This document shows, piece after piece, positions 32,784 to 44,400 of a stretch of 64,000 nucleotides of DNA (the stretch's first letter is position 1; each line of letters opens with the position of its first letter). This DNA is from Strongyloides papillosus (taxonomy: Eukaryota; Nematoda; Chromadorea; Rhabditida; Strongyloididae). The position numbers and the translations under genes are program-made. Where the stretch lies: contig SRSI01000055.1 in NCBI GenBank assembly GCA_005656395.1, positions 124,001 through 188,000 on the forward strand, written 5' to 3'. The notes under the pieces are model-generated. The model worked only from the letters and a program-made list of their open reading frames with translations. It was not told the DNA's origin and searched no databases.

Positions 32784-33945
32784 CAAATTGTAAATTATAT
32801 TTTTTATCAAATATAACGAATAGATTTTAAATTTATATTTTATGTAATATTTCATTTAATAAAAGTGCAAGTCGGTAGAATTATTTAAAGGTTATTATTA
32901 GTTTGTCAGAAAACAAAAGACTAGATTTTAAAGTTAATCAAATTTTGGGTAAAAAAAATCATGTTTGACGTCAAACCAAATAAATATAAAAAATTTGAGT
33001 TAGCCTATTTATCAATTTAGAAAACTATAGATTGATGGGATATCATAAGCAAAGATAGGGAGGTTTATTTCTCACATTAACACTCATTTGATGAGTTATA
33101 GTGATTTTGCAAAATTCATTTATTTTCTAAATATCACTACTTTAATAATTATGACAAAAGCAATAAGATAGTCTTTTTGAGTAAAAAACAAAAACAACGT
33201 TTATTTTCTTAATATTTATGAAATTATTATATGCTACTCAAAATCATAGTATTAGATAACAAAAAAATTATCTTATTTTTATTATTTTTTGTTATTTTTT
33301 GTTTATTACATTTATTGAAAAGAATTAATCATGGAGCAGCTTAATCTTATGATTAATCATCTGAAACTTATATCATATTTTCAATTATTTTTATATTATA
33401 GAAATAATATAATCTATCAATTTAATAAGTGTCATATTTACATGTGCTATTTATTAAGAAGAAGTATAAAAGCTAAAAGTACTTTTAGCATAACTTTTAT
33501 ATTTATTTTTGTCTTATATAAAATGTGTATATTATTACAGCTGTAAGAAATGCAGGATAGAATCTCTTGAGTGACAAGATAATTTTAAATAATGACTTTA
33601 ATAACTTATCAATTGATCTTAACCATAGTACTCGGTATTTTTTTCTTCCTTATGCTTCTAGTTTAATGAATTTCAGTAACTATATGTGTCGTTTAATAAT
33701 ATTATTTTAACTTACGGCTTTTACGAGTGATTTTGATTTATAGTTAATAAATAATTACTCAATATTAAAACCACTAATATATAATTGTTGTCTGTGAAGT
33801 GAGATAATTGTAATAAATGCATTTTTTTAATTTAATTTATTTCACAAATTAAAAAAAATTAAAGATTTTTTTGATATTTTTTTAGATTTTCTATTATTTT
33901 ATATTTAAAAATTTTTTAATCATTCAAATATACCAATGATACGAT
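32784..33945. other. intergenic, no gene seen
   Basis: 1.2 kb of A+T-rich DNA. A 71-codon ATG frame at 33331-33546 is aromatic and hydrophobic but shows no domain and is treated as chance. Confidence 0.45.
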
Positions 33946-35574
33946 ATGTCAAGAAGAAACTTCTATAGTATATATATTAATTTGTTTATAATTCTAATTT
34001 ATTTAATTTCACTGGCTGCTACAAATTTTCACCACACTGATCCATCTCAGGCTGAAGTAGAATATGTCGATTGGGTAACAGGTGTTCAGGTTGTCTTTTG
34101 TAAAGATACATTTGTTACTCAAGCAGATATTGAAAATAATTTTAAAAAGTCAATTGTAAATGTTCTTAATAAACATTGTCGTAACAGTACAGCTTGTGGT
34201 TTAAGGAAACCGTAAGTTATCTTTATTATTTTTAGAAAGATTAATTTTATAATTAGTGTCTTATTTACACCTCAAAACATAATATTTATGGAAGGATTCC
34301 CTAGAAGAGAGTATGAAGCCATAAATTTTCGTTTTCTAATTGTGCTACCCACGGAATCAATACCACTGAAGAAAATATCAAAACCCTTACTCCATAAACA
34401 ATACTCATCTGATGCTTTTAAAAAATTTCTAGTTGAAGAAATTACAAATAAGTTAGGATGGCACGTATTATATTTCGAGAAATATCCAAAATATGATCGA
34501 ATTACGGAATTTATGAATGTTGCTCTAATACCAATAGCATTGACAGCAGGGTTGTTAATGATATGTTTAGCATATTGGTCTACTTGTTTAAATTCAATTG
34601 CTTTCAACAATGGAGATTGGATAGTTAGTGGAGCAAGCGGGGGTAAAAATGCTGCACTACGTAGGACGATGGAAATTATCAATGAACAAGAGGCTTTTTT
34701 TAACCAGTATTTAAAAGAAAGACAATATTATGAAAACTTTAGTAATAAAGAAAATGATGAGAAAAAGAAGGATTTTCATGAGATGGAAATAAATAATATT
34801 CCCCAATTTTCCAAAGGAAAAGAAAAAAAGGATTGTCGTACTGTGAAAAATTTTCCAGGGTAAATTTTAAAACATTTAAATGTTTATTAATACAAATATA
34901 TAAACTTTGTTTGTTTTTTTACCATATTTAAATAACATCGGTTGTAATAATTTTGTATGTAAAAATGATATTAAATAAGGATAACTTTTTTAATTTTTAT
35001 TTTTTTGATGTTAACTCACTAATAAGTAGAATGCGATGGTATACTTCCTTTTCCCATAACTAATGTACTATGATAATTAACTAGAAAACATCAAAAAGTC
35101 ATTTTGATAGACATAAAAAGTTTCTAGAAATGAAAGCTACGAGATGCAAGAATGGAACAAAGAGGAGAACCGAGTGTCAGATAATCATTTAAGTACAATA
35201 CCTGAAGAAAATGTAGAGAAAAATCCTCCTGTATATAAAAATGATAACAAAGATGTCGTTATAAGGATCTCTCGTAATAATAGCGACAGCTCATTATTAA
35301 CTCAAGAACAAGAGGCACAATTATTTGCAAAAATTCAGGAAAGGTAAGAATAATGTCCTTTAAAATATATATTATTTCTAGGAATAGACGTAGGATTTCA
35401 GTATTAAATTTTAATCCAGACGTTTTAAAAGAAATAAAAAGAATGAAACGTCACCATATACAAAGGAATAGTATGTTTTCAATGCCATCACCCAAAAGAA
35501 AATCAATTTGTTCTCCGAAACAAAAGCACTGGAAAACTGGAAGTATAATGTTTAACTTTATGAGAAAAAAATAA
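33946..35574 (+). CDS. Single-pass type I membrane protein with long basic tail, function unknown
   Basis: Four exons, 33946-34211, 34257-34859, 35128-35343 and 35382-35574. The introns (45, 268 and 38 nt, donors GTAAGT, GTAAAT and GTAAGA) are all in phase 2, giving 425 residues. The three unbroken in-frame joins strongly support one gene. Layout: signal peptide (about 9-27), an ectodomain of about 150 residues with paired cysteines (C53, C79, C85 region) and N-glycosylation sites, one membrane span (about 175-196, NVALIPIALTAGLLMICLAYW), then a cytoplasmic tail. The tail is acidic and Lys-rich, then strongly basic (NRRRISVLNF, KRMKRHHIQR, SPKRKSICSPKQKHW). I do not recognise a family. An intron as short as 24 nt, ending at 34235, would also be in frame in exon 2, but the 45-nt one fits the normal size. 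Confidence 0.82.
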
Positions 35575-35650
35575 TCTTCAATCTTTTTATTTTTATGTAC
35601 CTACAATAAAATTTATTATGATGGAAGATAATATTAAAATAATAAGATAA

Positions 35651-36102
35651 TTATTTCATTTCATAATCTAATTTTCGTGAACCTCCCATGGTGTCAATTA
35701 CTAATTTGTCAAATGACGCTTCCATCTCTTTATAATGATTAATTCTGTTTTGTGTTTCCATATCACATTCCAAAGACGGTAATTTGACAATATTTTGCTG
35801 TTGATAAGTTCTAATAACGGTTTTGGATGGCTTTCCATTAAAAAAATCCGCCTCAGAACGAGTTTTACCAATTATACCAAGGAATTTCTTTAAGTTATGG
35901 TTTGGTTTTACTTTACTATTATCTTCATTTCCATTAATATTGTCGAAATCTGGTATAAGAGAAAGGTTAAGTCTATAATTCATAAAATAAATCACTTACT
36001 ATCCTGATTTGGCATGGATTTAGTTGAGCTTGTTGATTGCACACTATCAGTAGTTAAAGTACTGTCATTTCTGCTCAAAATTTGTTTCTCTTTTTTTATC
36101 AT
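35651..36102 (-). CDS. Small Ser/Thr-rich basic protein, function unknown
   Basis: Exon 1 is 36102-36000 and exon 2 35949-35651, with a 50-nt intron (GTAAGT donor, TTATACCAG acceptor) in phase 1, for 133 residues. The N-terminal part is Ser/Thr-rich (NDSTLTTDSVQSTSSTKS) and the C-terminal part is charged with KKFLGIIGKTRSEADFFNG and NRINHYKEMEASFDKL. There is no signal peptide or membrane span. The frame is open upstream of the ATG to an acceptor-like TTTTTAG, so a further 5' exon is possible, but none was found. The gene converges with the membrane-protein gene (76 bp between stops). No family was recognised. Confidence 0.65.
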
Positions 36103-37650
36103 TTTACTATTTTCAGGATTAATTAATAAAAATTCTAAAAATGAGAAATAAAGAAAGTATATGAAATACGAGGAAATCAAGATATAAATGTTAACTAAAA
36201 CTTTTTTTTCTATATTAAGGAAATAAATAAAAATTTGTTCGACAATAATTTTTATTTTAAAAATAAAAAATATCTTAACATTTTCTAGTGCCCTTTTTTA
36301 CAAAAATTTTTCCAGTAATAATTAAAAACTCAACTTAATTATTACTGTTACTAGAAAATCACTATTAAAAATTTATAAATTCTATACTTTTTAAATAATT
36401 TAATTCATAATACTGTTTGTAAAAAAAGATGTCATTTCTATCTGTTAAAAACAAAATTAATATAAAATTTATTAATAATTTTTTAATTATCATTTAGCGT
36501 ACTATTAATTTTGAAGCTTTTATGTAATCATAACGACGCTTATCTATTAATACATTCCATTTTAAATGTTAAATGTACTTAATTTCAAATGAATCGTCTA
36601 ATTAATGATGTATGTAGTTGTAAAAAATATAAAAGGTGTCAAAGTAATTTCATCATTAAATACTATTATTTTGATGATTCTTGATGATACTTTAGTTTCC
36701 ATAGCTACTGATAATAAAAAATCCGAAGAAAAATATTTGTAAATTTATCTGGATGATTATTTTTATAATTGAGATGTGCAATGAAATTTTATTTTTTGTT
36801 TTTCGCCGGAAATAAATAGATACATAAGATAATTTTATTTTAAAGATTATCTACTAATCTATTAAAAATTTTAAAATAAAAATTATCAAAAAAAAGAAGA
36901 TTATAGTCCAAGTAAAAAGACATTTCGTAAAGTTTATCACTCCCTTATTATAATTTATTGCAAAACGTAATGATGGAATAACATAAATTATGAATTAATA
37001 TAAAATTTAAGGAAGGAATAAATAACAAGCTTCAATTATAAATGTATTCCTATTTTAATTAGATATAAATTTCTTTTATTTTTGTCTATTCATATCGTAA
37101 TGTGATTCCATTTTAATAATATTTTTCAACAAAACCGACATAGTATTTTATTCATTATGATTTTTATTAGAGATCCTTTTTGGTTCGAAGAAAAATATTT
37201 TAAAAATTCCAAAGAAATAATAAAAAAATAAAAGGCTAAAAATCAAATATTTAAAAATTATTGTTAATGGTTCTTCAAGCACATTTATTGTTGTTAAAGA
37301 TTTTTGTAAATAAACAAAAAAGTTTAAATTAAAAACTCTGCAAACATTATTATTTTCTGCAACAATTTTTTACACTAAAATATATAGATATTTGAAGTAA
37401 TTGTATATGTTCATCTTATTAAATAACAATTCGCACTTTTTAATATTTAACATTTTTCTTAAACTATTCATGTATTAAACAGAATCCTTGTTTAATTATA
37501 AGTTTTTACCCACGCGTTATTATAAATTTTTAAAAGTAAAATCAAACATTACAAGTTAATATCTTTAAAATATATCGAAATTTATTAATATTTGAAGATT
37601 GAATTAGTTTTAGAAATTGTATTGAAGAATTTATTTTTAGAATTTGAAGA
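36103..37650. other. intergenic with one foldback
   Basis: 1.5 kb A+T-rich region between divergent genes. Apart from the nested inverted repeat at 36280-36359, nothing coding or RNA-like was recognised. Confidence 0.5.
36280..36359. repeat. nested inverted repeat able to form an 80-nt hairpin
   Basis: Inner arms CAGTAATAATTAA (36313-36325) and TTAATTATTACTG (36335-36347) are perfect 13-bp complements around a 9-nt loop. Outer arms ATTTTCTAGT (36280-36289) and ACTAGAAAAT (36350-36359) are perfect 10-bp complements. The 23 nt between the two left arms and the 2 nt between the right arms would form an asymmetric bulge. Either DNA cruciform or RNA hairpin is possible. It may be a small foldback element or a structured RNA. 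Confidence 0.55.
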
Positions 37651-37660
37651 TGGTATATAA
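37651..37660 (+). promoter_or_regulatory. TATA box of tyrosine-rich peptide gene 2
   Basis: TGGTATATAA, identical to the box at 28526-28535, lies 66 bp before the ATG at 37727. Confidence 0.6.
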
Positions 37661-37726
37661 GGACTTTGAAACATTCGAAGATCATCAAGTACTTTTATTA
37701 AAATACTTAAGATACTCTAAATAATC

Positions 37727-38066
37727 ATGAATTCCAAAATTTTCTTCGTTTTGGCTTTATTAGTTGTATCTTCAAGCGCTTTCTACTACTATCCATATAC
37801 CAGTTATTCAAGCTATTACCCATATTTATATAACGTAAAGTTTAAGATTTTTTTTATAATGCAACATTATTTTTTAGTATGGTTACTCTGGATATTACCC
37901 ATCATACTATGGATATGCTAGCGCTTCATACTACCCATCTTATGGATATGGATATTATGGTTTTGGAAGCAATCAAAATGAAGATGGAGCTAAAAATGTT
38001 CCAGTCCAGGGAGGCTTGTCAGATTCAGGATTGACAAACAACCGTCCAAATAGATTTAGATTGTAA
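37727..38066 (+). CDS. Secreted tyrosine/glycine-rich peptide 2
   Basis: Exon 1 is 37727-37834 and exon 2 37878-38066, with a 43-nt intron in phase 0, for 98 residues. A signal peptide (about 1-18, MNSKIFFVLALLVVSSSA) is followed by AFYYYPYTSYSSYYPYLYN, then Tyr/Gly/Ser-rich repeats (YGYSGYYPSYYGYASASYYP), the motif GFGSNQN and a polar tail ending NRPNRFRL. The mature peptide is cysteine-free. It shares the start, AFYYxPY, intron position and phase, and GSNQN motif with the gene at 28577. Possible roles are tyrosine cross-linked structural material (cuticle, eggshell, sheath) or a YG-rich antimicrobial peptide. Neither is proven. AATAAA-like signals follow at about 38100-38115. Confidence 0.85.
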
Positions 38067-39284
38067 ATAACTTCATTTGTATTTTTTTGCCATAAATTAG
38101 AAATAAAAAATAAAATTTTTGATAACCTAGTTATTAATATATTTTATGTTTAAAAAACTTGAAGTAATAAAATTTTAATTTTCAGATAAATAATATTTAT
38201 TTAATATTTTATACTTTCAAGGCTATAGTTAAATATTCTTCGTGCTTCACCATCTAGACAACAACAAAAAAAATCTTTTTTTTACATAATTACTGATATT
38301 TATTAATGTATACTTTAAATTATATAGAGTAATTTGGATTATATTGGTTATGTAGTAAACTTGTTCTGTTTAAACACATGTCTGAAATTATATTTCTCTG
38401 GTCAATTGATACAAGGTCTTGGAATCATTAGTTTGTTACTTAAAATAGTATACAGATATTAAAAAATTACTTGTTAAAGATAATTGATGTTTATAATGCA
38501 ATATATGATTTATGATATTTTTTTTGTCAATTGAAACATCCAAATATTTGATTTAACAACAAATAGAAGTAGTAAAAATTAATTGGATACTCCATAAAAA
38601 TACTATAAAATTCAATAAACAGTATTGGAGAATTGTAAATGATATAAAAAAAAACAAAAATAGTTTTTAATTATAAAAAACAATTTATTTAAGCATAAGA
38701 AACGGAATATTTCCAAGAATTTAAGACTCTCTCGACGTTATTTTATTAATCTTTTTTATCCTTCAATTTTTAAATGGTTAAAGAAATGAAAATTAAACTA
38801 TAAAATGAATTAACTATTTTGGTTAGAAAACCAATTAGAGATACTTCAAATTTCTTAAAAACATAAAAATTTTCATAAACATCTTTTTCTAATATCAATT
38901 TTTATTTGTCATACGATAAAGGCAATATATGTGTTTTTCGTTACTTAGTCAAGTATAATTTAAAGTTTTAAAAATTCAAATATAATTGCTTCTATCTTTC
39001 ATACTTAAACTGATATCATCTTTTATTAGAATAAACATACCATTAATTGTTCTTGGAAAATGATAAATTTTGATAGATAATATTATACATCGTCTAATTC
39101 ATTGAATATTTATTAGTATTTTTTCAGTATTTATAATAAAAAATTACTAGTAATTTATTTTTTTTCCTTGTATCGAAGTGTTTTCTCATATTATATATTC
39201 AATAACAGAAAAACTATTTCAGAAAACATAAAATATATTAAAAAGAAATTCTTCATTATCATTTTTAATACTACCAACAAAAAG
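38067..39284. other. intergenic, no gene seen
   Basis: 1.2 kb A+T-rich. The frame of the next gene is open upstream to 39168 but without an ATG before 39285. Confidence 0.45.
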
Positions 39285-40315
39285 ATGAATCCTAATAATA
39301 ATTTCCAAACATTTTGTGTACATGTTGAAAAAATTGTATTCTTTTTTTGTGTTTTAGAACTTGGTTTAATAATTTATTTTTATCAATCAGGTAGGCTACT
39401 ATTTAAAAAAAAGTGATGTCAATATATATGTTAATTGTAAAGTAATTAAATCTATTTATATATATTAGTGACATTTTTACAACTTCTATATATGTTTAGA
39501 TATCCATCACCCGTTAGGAATTTGTCAGAAGGTTAATGCCACAGATGTAGAGGAAATTTCCACTGGACGTGGACCAGGAAAAATAGTAACAGTTGAAAAA
39601 GAGATTTGTAACACGAATAACTTTGTAATTTTTTTTGTTATCGCACATTTTGTAGCTGATATTCTATGCTTATGTTCCTTTCCAACATACAGAGCTACAT
39701 TAATATTTCCATTGTTAATGATTCTTATAGCAAATATTATTTCTTCAACAATCTTTTTGATCTACAATTTGGGATATTTCATTTTAAAAGGAAAACTTGA
39801 ATGGGTAAGTTTTTTTTAAAATTTATTTAATTATACTTTGACAATTAAAATGATCATTTTTTGAAAAGAAGGGGGTGACGAAATACATAAAAGCAATAAT
39901 GTATTGTAGTTGTTGCATTGTGATATAAAATATGTGATAAAAAAGTTTGTTTTTGAAAAATGTTTTTTTCACAATATGAAAATATTCTTTTTGTCATTTT
40001 GAAAATAAAACTATATAATAAATGGAGATGCTGAAATCACTTTTGGTCAAATCAAAAATCAACTATCAATCTTTTTTCTTTCCATTATTTTATAAACCAA
40101 ACAAATCATTTAAAAATTTTCTTCATTAATCATTTTATTCTAAGAATTATGTTTTTCAGTTTACACCTACATTCATCTTATTTCAACTTCTTCTACGTCT
40201 TTACCAATTTACAGTAACAAGAAGGTATTATTGGTACAAAAGTTGGCAAGATGAAACTAAGCATATTCCTGTGAATAACCTTCTCACAGAGGACGACTAC
40301 CCTTTTCAATTTTAA
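39285..40315 (+). CDS. Small multi-span membrane protein, nematode-type, function unknown
   Basis: Three exons, 39285-39390, 39500-39804 and 40160-40315, join in phases 1 and 0 with introns of 109 and 355 nt, for 188 residues. The upstream frame begins only with TTG, so the ATG at 39285 (MNPNNNFQTFCVHVEK) was chosen. Hydrophobic spans lie at about 16-35, 84-104, 110-138 and possibly 143-156. A 45-residue hydrophilic loop between spans 1 and 2 holds a pair of cysteines and an N-glycosylation site (NAT). The tail NNLLTEDDYPFQF carries acidic dileucine-like and tyrosine residues, as in proteins sorted to endolysosomes. I do not recognise the family. A LAPTM-like tetraspan is one possibility, as for the gene at 27281. 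Confidence 0.78.
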
Positions 40316-41474
40316 TTTATCTTTATGATGAAATAATCATTTATTCTATTTTTAATTTCATTTTTCATCATTTTATTAATAACTAAATAATCACTTAAGT
40401 AACTATTATGATTTCATATAATTTTTTATGCTGTTGTAATTATTACTCAAAAATACTGATCTCATTTTAAACGTTTAAATATATTTAAAAATAAATCTAT
40501 TTATATATCAATGCCATTTATTTTAACATTTTTATCCGCTAAATAGAAAGTTGATTTATATTTAATCTTGAAGATCGATCCTATTAAAAAACCACACGTT
40601 AATTATATCTCGCTCTTTTTAAGGAACGCTATTAATTATGAAAAAAGGCATAGATCGACGTACATGAAAGTGTAAGGAAAATTGGTTTTGCGCAGGTAAA
40701 ATTAGTATTCTCTTATATTTTTGCAGGCACAAAGATTGAAGAATAAAAATCAGGAAAAATATAGTTAATGAGAAAAATAAAAATTTAACTGTATTTCATA
40801 TTGTAAGGTTCAATTATATTTAATTATTTTATAATCATTCAGCAAAATTAACAATATTATAAACTTTACCTTGATAAAGGTGATTTTTTATATATCATTA
40901 TTGTAGTGCTATTTAAACATAACAACATTTCATAAAAAATATAAGTTTATTTGAATACTATTAAGCTTACCAAAAAAATATAATAATATATTTTTATTCA
41001 TTTAAATTTAATATAACTGTACTAATTGATTTTTAAAAAGTCTACAGTGATAATATATTATGTGAGCAACTAGCCATCATTTTACAGATATTTAGTTGTC
41101 CTAAAAAGTTATTATACAACTTTGTTATTACCATCTATATCATAATAAAAAATATTAAAATATTATATTTGATTCATGAAAATATGTCTATTTCACATAT
41201 CACTTCCAAATATATATACATTATATACACCCGCATTACTTGTAGAATCACTGATGTGATGACTAAATATTTGTTTTGATAAAATTACCTTTATAGTTAA
41301 AAAAGAATATATTAAATGACGTTTAAATTAACATTATTGATAAATTAATTTTTATACCTTTATTTAAGATTTTATATCTCACATTTCAACCAAAATTAAT
41401 TATATTTATCGATATTAAGAATAAAATATTATTTATGAAGAATTGAAGATCACTAATCAAGTAAAGTTTTAAGA
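40316..41474. other. intergenic, no gene seen
   Basis: 1.2 kb A+T-rich 5' flank of the aminopeptidase gene. No frame or element is supported. Confidence 0.5.
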
Positions 41475-44400
41475 ATGATGGAAGAAGTTAATCTGTCCAA
41501 TGAGAGTGATCGAAAAAATGTAAGTTTCAGAATAAATAAATGATATAATTTTATATTTAGAATTCAAAACTTACATACCAATCAAAATATGATAATTATC
41601 CAGCGTCATTATTTAAACAATCTAAGACACCTTTAACTGGTGTCTCACTTAATGATAGTGATAATACTGTATTAGTTCCCTCAGATGATGGTTCCACTGA
41701 TTCGAATGGTAATTATGCTGAAAAAAGAGCAAATGTTTCCTCACATGATATGGGAAGGCAAGGAACTTATCATCCTAAAAAAAAGGAAAATAAAAGAGGG
41801 ACTGCTAAAATATCAACTACACCTAATGGCCCTATGATTGTTGAGGATCCTACAGAAGAAAAATATAAGAAGAAGAATAAAAAAGGATATGGTGGTGGTG
41901 TAATTGGATGTTTATTAACACTAGCAGTTATTGCATCATTGACTTCTGCTCTTATAACACATTTTGTCACACTAGAGCAGTGCCCATCCAGTTTTCCAAA
42001 TAAAACAATTGTTCTAGATGATAGATTTGGACCGTAAGTACATTAAAAAAAAGCAAAAATAATTTAATAAATAATTTTAAGAGACTTCTTTAAAAACACC
42101 ACAATATTAGATGATGAAGAAGAAAAAGAAGAAACATCTATCGGAGAACCAACAGCAGAAGAATTAAGACTACCTAAAAATCTAAAGCCAATCTGGTATG
42201 ATTTAAAACTAAAAGTATACCTTCCCGGATATGTTGAAATACCAAAAAATAAAAATCTTACTTTTGACAGTTCAATACAAATTAAATTTATTGTTGATGA
42301 AGAGACCAACGAAATTGTATTAAGTGCTGATAAATTAAATTTTGATAGTAGTGACCTTGAAAACAAGTACAAACTTTTTAAATCTGATCCTTCACAGGAC
42401 ACAAATAAAACGATTAATGTTGTTAGGAGACGTAAAATTAGAAGTAGCGACAATGAGACTACTGAAGAATTTCCTTTGACTACTATTAAATCAATTATTG
42501 AAGATGATAATTCAACAGAAGGTGCATTCCCTGAACCTGTATCAACTTCAACTTTATCAACTAAAAATATTTCTCTTTCTGGAAATAATGATGATATATC
42601 GACTTCTACAATACCTACTACAACTATTGAATCAGTTGAAGATAAAGAAAATATTGATGGGACCACGGAAATACCAACATCAAAAACGACTGAAAAAACT
42701 CTTGAACAAGAGATAGTTGTTGAAGAAGGAATGTCATTTAGTGGAATAAATGTCATCGAAGTCGCCGTAAACGAGACATTAAAAAAGGTTGTTTTCAAAT
42801 TGAGTGATAAATTAAAAAAAGGTGAAATGTATGTATTTGTCATTAAATACAGTGGTGCTATAAATAACCTCCTTGGTGGATTATATTTAACAAAGTACAC
42901 TTCAAATAAAAAAACTGTACTTGCTGCAGTCACTCAAATGGAACCTGATAATGCCAGACAATTAGCTGCTTGTTTTGATGAACCAGAATTTAAAGCTAAA
43001 TGGAAGGTTTCTGTTCAACATCCAACTGGAACTGTTGCAATTGGTAATGGAATTGAACTTCAGGAAGCCATTGATACTGATGATAAAGATTGGAAACTCT
43101 CGACATTCAAAGAAACACCACCAATGAGTTCATATTTATTAGCATTAGTTATTGGTAATTTTACATACACTGAAGGAAAATCGAAAACAGGTGTAAGACT
43201 TAGAGTTTGGTCCAGACCAGATATTGTTAGCCAAACAAAATACGCATTAGAAGCAGGAATTAAAGTATTAGAATTTTATGAAGATTATTTCGATGAACCA
43301 TTCCCATTAGAGAAACAAGACTTAATAGGTCTTCCAGATTTTGCTGCCGGAGCCATGGAAAATTGGGGTCTTATCACATACCGTGAGACAGATCTTTTAT
43401 ATGATCCAAAAGTTCAATTTCCATTCCAAAAAATGAGAGTATCAATCGTGATAGCTCATGAGATGTCTCATCAAGTTTTCGGAAACCAAATAACATTAAA
43501 ATTCTGGGATGATCTATGGATTCAAGAAGGTTTTGCAGCATACCTAGAGCATATAGGTTCTGATGCCATTTCTGATGGTAATTTCCGTCAAGATGATTAT
43601 TTTGTCTCTGATACATTACAATATGCTATGAGTATTGATGCTAAAGCAACTTCACATCCATTGTTCTTCCCAATCACTAAAGCTGAAGATGTTGAACAGG
43701 CTTTTGATGGTATTACTTATGATAAGGGAGCTTCATTTATTAGAATGCTTAAGAATATTGTAGGAGAAGATAATTTCAAACAAGGGGTAAGAGAATATAT
43801 TAATAGACATAAATATAATAATACTGTTCACGGAGATTTATGGGATGCTTTGCAAACAACTGTACCAAGTGATTTAAAAAGTTGGGATGGAACACCATTT
43901 GAGGTAGCTGAGTTTAGTAATAAATGGATTGAACAAATGGGTTATCCAGTTGTTTATGTACGTAGAATCGATGAGTCAAGTGTTGAATTACTACAAAAAC
44001 GTTTCAAATTAGATGAAAACACTATCGAAGATAAGAAATTTAGAAATGCAAAATACTGGTACAAATGGGATATTCCAATTTGGTATTCAATTGATGGTGA
44101 GGAAAAAAATATGACATGGCTTCATGAATCATCAACAATCAATACAACACTTAAAAATACTCTCATTATAAATACAGACTCAAAAGGATTCTACAGAGTA
44201 AATTATGATAAATTCGGATGGGAAGCAATTATAAAACAATTAAATACTGATCACACAAAGATTTCCACTAAGACAAGAGCTAGAATAATCAGTGATGCTT
44301 TTGCATTGGCTGAAGCTAATTTATTACCATATTCTGTACCATTAAATATTACAAATTACCTTGTTAAAGAGACTGAATATTTCCCATGGCATATGGCTTT

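Noticed and set aside
33331..33546. 71-codon ATG frame
   Set aside because: Hydrophobic/aromatic low complexity, no neighbouring exon that joins.
37181..37189. TGGTTCGAA, resembling a tRNA T-loop
   Set aside because: No flanking cloverleaf arms.
42064..42933. 289-codon antisense frame opposite the aminopeptidase
   Set aside because: It mirrors the Ser/Thr/Glu-rich insert and coding strand, whose codon bias removes antisense stops. No domain, and the sense strand is clearly coding.
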